From Xenorhabdus mauleonii (lineage in GTDB: Bacteria > Pseudomonadota > Gammaproteobacteria > Enterobacterales > Enterobacteriaceae), in contig NZ_FORG01000004.1 of NCBI RefSeq assembly GCF_900113945.1, positions 280,464 through 344,463 of the forward strand: a stretch of DNA of 64,000 bases, read 5' to 3'. Below are positions 54,631-62,117 of the stretch, in pieces. Each line of letters starts with the position of its first letter. The first letter of the stretch is position 1. The notes under the pieces are model-generated. The model was not told where the DNA came from and did no database searches. It saw nothing but the letters and a program-made list of their open reading frames with translations. Made by a program: the position numbers and the translations under genes.

Positions 54631-57276
54631 ATGTCAGAAATCAATCGTTCTGTACTCTTTGGTAAGCTCAACCGTACCCTGTTCACTGCGCTGGAAAGTG
54701 CTACAACCTTTTGTAAACTGCGCGGAAACCCTTATGTTGAGTTAGTTCACTGGCTGCACCAACTGATGCAGCAGCAAAACAGTGACCTGCAACAAATTAT
54801 TCGTTACTTTGCTCTGGAAGAAAACAAACTGACGCAAGATATGGTCACCGCGCTGGATCGTCTGCCCCGTGGCGCAAGTGCCATATCTGATCTGTCAGAG
54901 CACATTGACAATGCTGTGGAACGTGCCTGGATATATGGCTCGCTGAAATTTGGTGTTAATAAGATCCGCAGTGCGCATTTGCTTATTGGCATGTTAAAAA
55001 CCTTTAACTTACGCAACGCGCTGAAAGCCATTTCTCCCCAGTTTGATCGTATTAATGCAGATACTCTGCTCAATCTTATCAACGAGATTTGCAACAATAG
55101 TGACGAGGCTCAGGAAGATACACTTTCGTCAGAAGTGGCTCAAGGAACATCCTCACCGTCTTCATCCCAGCAACAATCGGCCCTGCAACAATACGGGCAA
55201 GAATTGACTGCCCGTGCGCGCAATGGAGAAATTGATCCGGTAACAGGGCGTGATGAAGAGATCCGCCAGATTATCGATATCCTGATGCGCCGTCGTCAAA
55301 ATAACCCTTTGCTGACAGGAGAGGCAGGTGTGGGTAAAACCGCTGTCATTGAAGGATTTGCCTTGCGGATTGCCTCAGGTGAAGTTCCCCCGCCCCTGCG
55401 CAATGTCCAGCTTTGGTTATTGGATATAGGCATGTTACAGGCGGGAGCTGGCGTTAAAGGCGAATTTGAATCCCGATTACGCAAAGTCATTGATGAAGTT
55501 CAATCCAGCCCGATTCCAATCATCTTGTTTATTGATGAGATCCACACCTTAATCGGCGCGGGCGGACAACAGGGCACCGGCGATGCTGCCAACTTGCTGA
55601 AACCTGCCTTGGCACGGGGACAATTGCGGACATTGGGTGCGACCACCTGGTCCGAATACAAAAAGTATATTGAAAAAGATCCCGCCCTGACCCGCCGTTT
55701 TCAAGTTGTTCAGGTACACGAACCCGATGAGGCCAAAGCATTGTTGATGCTGCGCAGTCTGGTCGCTGCTCTGGAAAAACATCATCATGTTCTCTTGCTG
55801 GATGAAGCCGTTGAAGCCGCCGTACGCCTTTCACATCGCTATATTCCTGCCCGCCAGTTGCCAGATAAAGCCATCGCGTTGCTGGATACAGCCTGTGCCA
55901 GAGTCGCTGTCAGCCAACACGCAGAACCTCCACAACTGGAAAATTGCCGCCATCAAATAGACGCATTGCACATCGAACTGGAAATTGTTGAACGGGAATC
56001 GAAAGTCGGCATTGACGATAAACAACGCTCAGAAGCCATTTTGAATGAATTGTCGATTCTGGAAGAACAGCGAACCCAATTGCAGACGCGCTGGGAAAGC
56101 GAACTTTCTCTGATAGACCAAATCATTTCCCTACGAACACAGTTGCATGAAAGACAGTCTGAAGATGAAGATACTGAAACCCAGCACGCTGAGTTGTCAG
56201 AATTACAACAACAACTGAAAGAGCTACAGGGAGAAGAGCCGCTTATTTTTGCTGCCGTAGACAGCAATGTTGTTTCTTCGGTTGTTTCAGACTGGACGGG
56301 GATCCCGCTCAATCGCATGGTAAAAGACGAAATTGATGCAGTATTGCAATTGGCTGACACACTCAGCCAACGCGTCATTGGCCAATATCACGGGTTGGAG
56401 TTAATTTCAAAACGGGTTCGCACTTCACGGGCCAAACTGGATGATCCGAACAAACCTGTCGGTGTTTTTATGCTGTGCGGCCCCTCCGGTGTGGGTAAAA
56501 CCGAAACAGCTCTCGCTCTCGCAGAAACCCTGTACGGCGGAGAGCAAAACCTGATCACCATCAACATGAGCGAATTCCAGGAAGCCCATACCGTATCTAC
56601 CCTGAAAGGTGCGCCGCCGGGTTATGTCGGTTACGGTGAGGGCGGCGTGCTGACTGAAGCTGTCCGGCGCAGGCCGTACAGCGTCGTGTTATTGGACGAA
56701 ATTGAAAAAGCGCATCCTGATGTCCATGAAATCTTTTTCCAGGTTTTCGATAAAGGCTGGATGGAAGATGGTGAAGGCCGCCATATCGACTTCCGCAATA
56801 CTATTATCATCCTGACATCCAATGTCGGTGCTGATCTGGTCACATCCCTTTGTACTCAACAAGAGACAGTTCCAGAGCCGGATAAGCTCAGTGCTGCCTT
56901 GCGCAAACCTTTATTAAATGTATTCCCGGCAGCTTTATTGGGGCGTTTGCTGATCATTCCTTACTACCCATTGAGTAACGAAGTGATGACCCAGATTGTG
57001 CACCTGCAATTGGGCAGAATCCAAAAACGTCTGTTGGAAAATCATGACATTACCGCAACATTTGATGAAGAAATGGTAGAGCATATCGTCGCCAGATGTA
57101 CCGAAATTGAATCAGGCGGGCGTATGGTTGATGCAATTCTGACTAATACCCTGCTGCCACAAATCAGTCAGAGATTACTTTCAGCCAGTGCGCATGACGA
57201 ACAATACCATCAACTGCGAATATCCCTCGCAGAAGGGGAATTTCAATTCGATTTTTCTGACGCTCCCCAAACATAA
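54631..57276 (+). CDS. clpV: T6SS AAA+ ATPase ClpV (TssH)
   Basis: Hexameric ATPase that disassembles contracted sheath for reuse. I start at the ATG giving MSEINRSVLFGKLNRTL (881 residues, the family norm). A TTG start 22 codons upstream has no family support. The Clp N-domain (1-~150) is followed by AAA1 with Walker A GEAGVGKT (~230) and Walker B LFIDEIHTLIGAGG, then the coiled-coil middle domain (~410-530) and AAA2 with Walker A GPSGVGKTETAL (~617) and VVLLDEIEKAHPDVHE. It closes the locus and is followed by a strong terminator. Confidence 0.97.
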   Translation: MSEINRSVLFGKLNRTLFTALESATTFCKLRGNPYVELVHWLHQLMQQQNSDLQQIIRYFALEENKLTQDMVTALDRLPRGASAISDLSEHIDNAVERAWIYGSLKFGVNKIRSAHLLIGMLKTFNLRNALKAISPQFDRINADTLLNLINEICNNSDEAQEDTLSSEVAQGTSSPSSSQQQSALQQYGQELTARARNGEIDPVTGRDEEIRQIIDILMRRRQNNPLLTGEAGVGKTAVIEGFALRIASGEVPPPLRNVQLWLLDIGMLQAGAGVKGEFESRLRKVIDEVQSSPIPIILFIDEIHTLIGAGGQQGTGDAANLLKPALARGQLRTLGATTWSEYKKYIEKDPALTRRFQVVQVHEPDEAKALLMLRSLVAALEKHHHVLLLDEAVEAAVRLSHRYIPARQLPDKAIALLDTACARVAVSQHAEPPQLENCRHQIDALHIELEIVERESKVGIDDKQRSEAILNELSILEEQRTQLQTRWESELSLIDQIISLRTQLHERQSEDEDTETQHAELSELQQQLKELQGEEPLIFAAVDSNVVSSVVSDWTGIPLNRMVKDEIDAVLQLADTLSQRVIGQYHGLELISKRVRTSRAKLDDPNKPVGVFMLCGPSGVGKTETALALAETLYGGEQNLITINMSEFQEAHTVSTLKGAPPGYVGYGEGGVLTEAVRRRPYSVVLLDEIEKAHPDVHEIFFQVFDKGWMEDGEGRHIDFRNTIIILTSNVGADLVTSLCTQQETVPEPDKLSAALRKPLLNVFPAALLGRLLIIPYYPLSNEVMTQIVHLQLGRIQKRLLENHDITATFDEEMVEHIVARCTEIESGGRMVDAILTNTLLPQISQRLLSASAHDEQYHQLRISLAEGEFQFDFSDAPQT

Positions 57277-57284
57277 CTATCCTT

Positions 57285-57318
57285 AAATGGGAGGCACTTG
57301 TGCCTCCCATTTATTCTT
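57285..57318 (+). terminator. Strong terminator after clpV
   Basis: A perfect 12-bp stem AAATGGGAGGCA-CTTG-TGCCTCCCATTT followed by ATTCTTGT. It marks the end of the T6SS transcript. Confidence 0.85.
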
Positions 57319-57416
57319 GTGAGTATAATTTCACCGTGCGTATATCATTGGAGCACTGAGTGTATATTGTGAAAATAAAAAAATATCGCTATCGAATTTT
57401 TTAGAAGAAACAGCCC

Positions 57417-57671
57417 GTGAAATTAAACATAGAGCACATTAATAGCATTTATGCTTATGATCTTAATGAAGGGAATACAAAGAGCAAATTAAGATACACG
57501 TTATTTACAGAAAGGAATACTGAAGCCCCTTTTTCTTATCACTCAACACCAGCAGAAAATGAAGAAATAAACCGTGGTGCCTATGCCCAAACCTCGCCTA
57601 GATCACTCTATCTGTTTGCTAAATCACTACCTATAACAACATTCACGCAACTTTATCCCCTTCGATCGTAA
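57417..57671 (+). CDS. Hypothetical protein, 84 residues (weak)
   Basis: GTG start, with only AGAAG as a possible ribosome site. The sequence (KLNIEHINSIYAYDLNEGNTKSKLRYTLF...) has polar, protein-like composition, but I recognise no family. It lies 105 bases after the clpV terminator, a place where T6SS cargo or immunity genes often sit. It could equally be a chance frame or a fragment. Confidence 0.25.
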   Translation: MKLNIEHINSIYAYDLNEGNTKSKLRYTLFTERNTEAPFSYHSTPAENEEINRGAYAQTSPRSLYLFAKSLPITTFTQLYPLRS

Positions 57672-58179
57672 CATCCCATTTATAAGACGCTTGCCCTTTA
57701 TCTAATGAACATAGACACCTACCTATCGCCAAACTAACCCAATACATGTACAGCAAATTGGGGCAGCCCTCATACTGAATACTCTGACAATAACGCAGCA
57801 TATTCAGCAAACAGATAAATCCCACCGTAAAACAGCAGGAACACTTTCTCTTTTTTATTGCAACCCAATGTCGTTCTTATAGCATTGGGCTATTAGGAAA
57901 AATTATGTTATTGGGCCAAATCGTGAAAACGTTTCCTGATCCCTATAAATTTTTCCCCAGACTTTCAACAAAGGCTTAACGGAATTAAGGAATTCCATAT
58001 AACTGTTATTGAAATATAAACATCATCATAACACCTCGTCAAAAACAACGGATTTATTCTGATAAATAAGATATTATTTTTAAGACGAGGCAATTGATAT
58101 AGAAATGATAGGATTACAGTTAGATTAGTATTAGTTGCTCAATATATTAATGGGGGTTTTATGTAATAAGGTGATCACT

Positions 58180-58350
58180 ATGTTTCATGATTTATTTAAA
58201 TTTAAACAAAGCGAGAATGTATCCGGCAATTGGAAGTTCCAAATTTGCCCGGATTTCCCTGATAGAGAGGCCAACAACCTATTTACCTCCAGAAGACATT
58301 CCGTAGTTTATATCACTATGAATATTTCAACATTATGTGTCTCCTCATAA
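58180..58350 (+). CDS. Hypothetical small protein, 56 residues (weak)
   Basis: The ATG is preceded by AAGGTGAT at 7 bases, a fair ribosome site. The product MFHDLFKFKQSENVSGNWKF... is unrecognised. Its C-terminal third (SVVYITMNISTLCVSS) is hydrophobic. It may be a remnant of a longer gene. Confidence 0.25.
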   Translation: MFHDLFKFKQSENVSGNWKFQICPDFPDREANNLFTSRRHSVVYITMNISTLCVSS

Positions 58351-58419
58351 TATGCATAATCCCCAGAAAATCTGGGGAAAATAAACACTATCAATAACGC
58401 GGAAGATCAAATAATGTCA

Positions 58420-59142
58420 TCAAAAGGAACGAGAATCGGCTAATTCATTAATCATAATGCCTTGCATACCGTGCCAGATAATGCCACTTTCTTTACCATA
58501 ATTACGCACGCAATCCATAATTGCATCATAGGATTTTTCCTTGCACAGCGAACCTAATTGCTGATAGAAGTTCAATGCCAATTTACGGGCTTCAGGATTG
58601 GAAAAATAGTAACGGCCAACGCGGGTGTACAACCCTTTCAATCCATTAATGATCAAACCATAAATTGGATTTCCTGATGCAAAAGCCAGCCCGCGGAAAA
58701 TATCATAATCCAAAGAGCTGAAGGATTCGGCAGTATCTTCTGCTTGTTCTTTTTCTGCCAGTACTTCCAACGATTTTTCAGGGTTGTTTCTAAAAGCAGT
58801 GCGAATAAAGATAGCCGCGATATTGGTTCGAACAGACAATAAGTTGTCAACTAACTGAGGAACACTTTCATGATCAAGACGCGCCAACGTTTCCAATATA
58901 TTGAGGCCGGATGTTTCCCAAAAATTATTGACCTTTGTCGGCTTTCCATGCTGAATAGTTAACCATCCATCACGGGCAAGACGTTGTAACACTTCACGCA
59001 AAGTCGTACGGGTGACACCAATCAATTCCGATAATTCACGTTCCGCTGGCAATATACTGCCGGGTGGGAAGCGATTATTCCAAATACTTTCAATGATATA
59101 CTCTTCCGCAAAACTCGCAGGACTTTGAGCCTTAATTACCAT
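58420..59142 (-). CDS. fadR: Fatty acid metabolism regulator FadR
   Basis: GntR-family regulator that represses fad genes and activates fabA/fabB, released by long-chain acyl-CoA. The 240 residues have the winged helix (1-~75; [42 protein letters not shown]) and the all-helical acyl-CoA domain ([51 protein letters not shown]). It is divergent from nhaB, as in E. coli. A possible FadR-like site lies 43 bases upstream. Confidence 0.97.
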   Translation of the reverse strand: MVIKAQSPASFAEEYIIESIWNNRFPPGSILPAERELSELIGVTRTTLREVLQRLARDGWLTIQHGKPTKVNNFWETSGLNILETLARLDHESVPQLVDNLLSVRTNIAAIFIRTAFRNNPEKSLEVLAEKEQAEDTAESFSSLDYDIFRGLAFASGNPIYGLIINGLKGLYTRVGRYYFSNPEARKLALNFYQQLGSLCKEKSYDAIMDCVRNYGKESGIIWHGMQGIMINELADSRSF

Positions 59143-59184
59143 AATTTTAATTATTCCAAAGCAGTTTTCTTGGCTAATAATAGC

Positions 59185-59201
59185 AGCTGATCATACCAGA
59201 A
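59185..59201. promoter_or_regulatory. Possible FadR operator upstream of fadR
   Basis: AGCTGATCATACCAGAA agrees with the E. coli FadR consensus AGCTGGTCCGACNTGTT at about 10 of 16 defined positions. Weak; it would imply autoregulation. Confidence 0.25.
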
Positions 59202-59370
59202 TGTCGCTGTTCGACATAGTTGCCTGCATCGTTGACGGGGCAATAAACAGTGAAAGAGTGAAAGGGCTCATAAAAAATGCAATTATTCACGGATTAATTA
59301 TGTGCTGACAGTCTTAAATTGCTATCGTGTTGAGCGTACTATTGGGGTCATCTCGGCTTCGCTTTGAATT

Positions 59371-59561
59371 TATACCCAATGGATTTCAGGTTGCAATGTG
59401 ATGGCAAGGGAACGAATTCTCCCAGCCCAAGGCGGGTCTCCGGGGAAAAACAGGCGTTTTTCATTTATCTCCGGGAGTATCGATAGCCGTATTTTTATAA
59501 ACGGTAGCCGGAGGATGTGAGTGCCGCCAAAAAAGCAGTAACTTGAAAGGCAACGGGTATA
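59371..59561. repeat. Dispersed intergenic repeat, longest copy (~191 bp)
   Basis: The left end is TATACCCAATGGATTTCAGG; the right end is CAGTAACTTGAAAGGCAACG followed by GGTATA. They form inverted termini. The interior has GC-rich segments (CCCAGCCCAAGGCGGGTCTCC, TCTCCGGGAGTATCGATAGC). There is no reading frame, so it resembles a MITE- or ERIC-like element rather than an IS. It lies 50 bases upstream of nhaB. Confidence 0.75.
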
Positions 59562-59610
59562 GCTGTTTAGATTTGTTCCCACATATATAAAAAGAGGAAT
59601 GTTAACAATA

Positions 59611-61155
59611 ATGGAAATCAGTATCCGACGTGCAGTGGTGAAAAACTTTCTCGGTAATTCGCCGGATTGGTACAAGCTAGCTATCATTGTTTTTCTTATC
59701 ATCAATCCACTGGTTTATTTCTTTGTCAGCCCTTTTGTTGCTGGCTGGATGCTCGTTGTAGAGTTTATTTTCACTTTGGCAATGGCATTAAAATGTTATC
59801 CCTTGCAACCCGGTGGTTTACTGGCGATTGAAGCCGTCATCATCGGGATGACCTCGCCAAAGCAGATCAGCCATGAAATCAGCAATAATCTGGAAGTGAT
59901 TTTATTGCTGATTTTTATGGTGGCAGGCATTTACTTCATGAAACAGCTATTGCTGTTTGTCTTCACAAAACTCCTGTTAACTATCCGTTCAAAAAAAATG
60001 CTGGCGTTGGCATTTTGTCTGGCAAGTGCTTTCTTATCCGCTTTCCTTGATGCCCTGACCGTTATTGCGGTCGTTATCAGTGTTTCTGTCGGGTTTTATG
60101 CCATCTATCATCAATATCTTTCCCACAACGGTAATTTTGAACTGAGTGACGATAAATTCATTGACAGCGAAGATAAAAAACAAACGCTGGAACAGTTCCG
60201 TTCATTCCTTCGCAGCCTGATGATGCATGCCGGTATCGGTACTGCACTGGGTGGCGTGATGACCATGGTGGGGGAACCACAAAACCTGATTATCGCCAAA
60301 CACGTTGGATGGGATTTTGTCTCTTTCTTTGTGCGTATGTCACCCGTGACCATTCCTGTCTTTGTATGCGGTTTGCTGGTTTGTTTATTGGTGGAACACT
60401 TTAAACTGTTTGGCTATGGTGCTGAATTGCCGGAACGTGTTCGGTCTGTTTTGCAGGATTATGCGCAAAAAGCGAATGAAAAGCGCACCCGTCAAGAGAA
60501 AGCCCAGCTTGTTGTGCAGGCATTGATCGGTATTTGGTTGATTGTGGCTCTGGCCTTCCATTTGGCCGAAGTGGGTTTGATTGGTCTGTCAGTGATTATT
60601 ATGGCAACCGCATTCTGCGGCATCACTGAAGAACATTCATTGGGCAAAGCGTTTGAAGAAGCCCTGCCCTTTACGGCTCTATTAACCGTCTTTTTCTCTG
60701 TAGTTGCCGTGATTGTTGATCAGCAACTGTTTACGCCATTTATTCAATTTGTCTTGCAATCGTCACCGGCATCGCAGCTTTCCCTGTTCTATCTCTTCAA
60801 CGGATTGCTTTCTGCGGTTTCGGATAATGTCTTCGTGGGTACGGTTTACATTAATGAAGCCCTGTTTGCCCTGAAAAATGGCCTGATTTCACAGCAGCAA
60901 TATGAGTATTTAGCGGTCGCCATCAACACGGGCACTAACTTGCCTTCCGTGGCGACGCCAAATGGACAGGCCGCTTTCCTGTTCTTGCTGACCTCTGCCC
61001 TATCTCCGCTAATCCGCCTCTCTTATGGTCGCATGGTCATCATGGCACTGCCTTATACTATTGTCATGACGTTGGTCGGGCTGCTGTGTGTTGAGTTCTG
61101 GCTGGTGCCTGCTACAGAATATCTCGTTAAACTTGGCTTGATTACCCCGCTGTAA
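59611..61155 (+). CDS. nhaB: Na+/H+ antiporter NhaB
   Basis: Inner-membrane sodium/proton antiporter with about 12 transmembrane segments. I use the ATG giving [23 protein letters not shown] (514 residues; E. coli has 513). An ATG four codons upstream sits on top of the GAGGA site. Recognisable segments are [84 protein letters not shown] and [23 protein letters not shown]. Followed by dsbB, the same order as in E. coli. Confidence 0.97.
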   Translation: MEISIRRAVVKNFLGNSPDWYKLAIIVFLIINPLVYFFVSPFVAGWMLVVEFIFTLAMALKCYPLQPGGLLAIEAVIIGMTSPKQISHEISNNLEVILLLIFMVAGIYFMKQLLLFVFTKLLLTIRSKKMLALAFCLASAFLSAFLDALTVIAVVISVSVGFYAIYHQYLSHNGNFELSDDKFIDSEDKKQTLEQFRSFLRSLMMHAGIGTALGGVMTMVGEPQNLIIAKHVGWDFVSFFVRMSPVTIPVFVCGLLVCLLVEHFKLFGYGAELPERVRSVLQDYAQKANEKRTRQEKAQLVVQALIGIWLIVALAFHLAEVGLIGLSVIIMATAFCGITEEHSLGKAFEEALPFTALLTVFFSVVAVIVDQQLFTPFIQFVLQSSPASQLSLFYLFNGLLSAVSDNVFVGTVYINEALFALKNGLISQQQYEYLAVAINTGTNLPSVATPNGQAAFLFLLTSALSPLIRLSYGRMVIMALPYTIVMTLVGLLCVEFWLVPATEYLVKLGLITPL

Positions 61156-61489
61156 CTATCCCCATAGTCTTTCACGCCGCCGCTTTGTTGGCGGCGCTCA
61201 TTTCCCCCGGGAACAGGGTTCACTATGCTCCCAGGGAAAATGAGAAGCGCTGGCTTCTCACCATATGATCCACCTTGAGCTGACAAACTCGCAGCTTAAA
61301 ATCCGTCGGGTACATCAGCCAAATTTAATATTGTGCCCTGCCGGATAGTGCATAAACTCACACCATCCGACTTTTTATTAAACAATTTTCTGAAAAAATA
61401 GCGTAGTTTACTTTAATTATATTTTTTTATGGCTGATGAAACGGCACAATAAGCTAAATTATTTTTTCTTAAGAGATGGAAAACAGAAA
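61156..61489. other. Hairpin-rich nhaB-dsbB intergenic region
   Basis: About 330 bp. Hairpins are CGCCGCC-GCTTTGTT-GGCGGCG (61175-61196) and TGAGAAGC-GCTG-GCTTCTCA (61241-61260). Between them TTTCCC...GGGAAA can also pair. The segment 61291-61313 (GCAGCTTAAAATCCGTCGGG...) is a degenerate end of the dispersed repeat. The first hairpin may act as a weak nhaB terminator, though it has no T-run. Confidence 0.5.
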
Positions 61490-62014
61490 ATGCTTCAATA
61501 TCTAAAAAAGAGTTCCCAAGGGCGAGGCGCATGGCTATTGATGGCGCTGACAGCACTTATTCTGGAAGCAACTGCCCTTTATTTTCAACACAAGATGCAA
61601 TTGCAACCCTGTGTTATGTGCATCTATGAACGCGTCGCTCTGTTTGGTATTTTAGGCGCGGCTTTGCTGGCTGCAATTACCCCTAAGACCCCGTTGCGCT
61701 GGCTGGCTATTTTGTTGTGGATTTACAGCGCATGGCAAGGATTGAGGCTTGCGTGGGATCACACCATGATGCAGTTATACCCTTCTCCGTTTAACACCTG
61801 CGATTTCTTTGTTGATTTCCCGTCTTGGCTGCCACTGCATGAATGGTTACCTTCCGTATTTCAGGCGTATGGTGATTGCTCGATTAAACAGTGGGAATTT
61901 CTGACACTGGATATGCCGCAATGGCTGATTGGCATTTTTGCTGTTTATTTGGTTGTTGGCGTGTTGGTGTTGGTGAGCCAAGGTGTTCGGGTGCGTCATA
62001 AGTACTTTAGCTGA
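61490..62014 (+). CDS. dsbB: Disulfide bond formation protein DsbB
   Basis: Inner-membrane quinone-linked oxidase that reoxidises periplasmic DsbA. The ATG giving [23 protein letters not shown] (174 residues) matches E. coli DsbB; a longer frame upstream adds 18 unsupported residues. The first redox pair is C41-V-M-C44. The second is in FNTCDFF and YGDCSIKQW (about 104 and 130). Four transmembrane helices are evident, and the quinone-site segment [10 protein letters not shown] is intact. A terminator follows. Confidence 0.97.
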   Translation: MLQYLKKSSQGRGAWLLMALTALILEATALYFQHKMQLQPCVMCIYERVALFGILGAALLAAITPKTPLRWLAILLWIYSAWQGLRLAWDHTMMQLYPSPFNTCDFFVDFPSWLPLHEWLPSVFQAYGDCSIKQWEFLTLDMPQWLIGIFAVYLVVGVLVLVSQGVRVRHKYFS

Positions 62015-62018
62015 GATA

Positions 62019-62070
62019 AAAAACTGCCCCTTGTTGTTGATGGATATAACTTTAGGGGCAGTTTGGTTTT
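62019..62070. terminator. Bidirectional terminator after dsbB
   Basis: An 11-bp stem AAACTGCCCCT / AGGGGCAGTTT with a 22-base loop; TTGGTTTTT on one side and a T-run on the complementary side. It lies between convergent genes. Confidence 0.75.
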
Positions 62071-62117
62071 TATTAAGCCTGTTTAGGATTTTGTGGAATT
62101 GCTCAAACAGTCACACA

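Larger units (their letters stand above)
57319..58419. other. Decayed or non-coding region after the T6SS
   Basis: About 1.1 kb between clpV and fadR. It contains two weak short frames listed separately and, on the - strand (57825-57643), a run ending DKGQASYKWDVTIEGDKVA that reads like the tail of a lost protein. It also has hairpins CCCAATG...CATTGGG (57864-57889) and CCCCAGA-AAA-TCTGGGG (58361-58377), neither with a T-run. No intact known gene. Confidence 0.5.
59143..59610. other. fadR-nhaB divergent intergenic region
   Basis: About 470 bp. It holds a FadR-operator-like motif (59185-59201) near fadR and the largest copy of the intergenic repeat (59371-59561) near nhaB. Promoters are not assigned. 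Confidence 0.5.
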
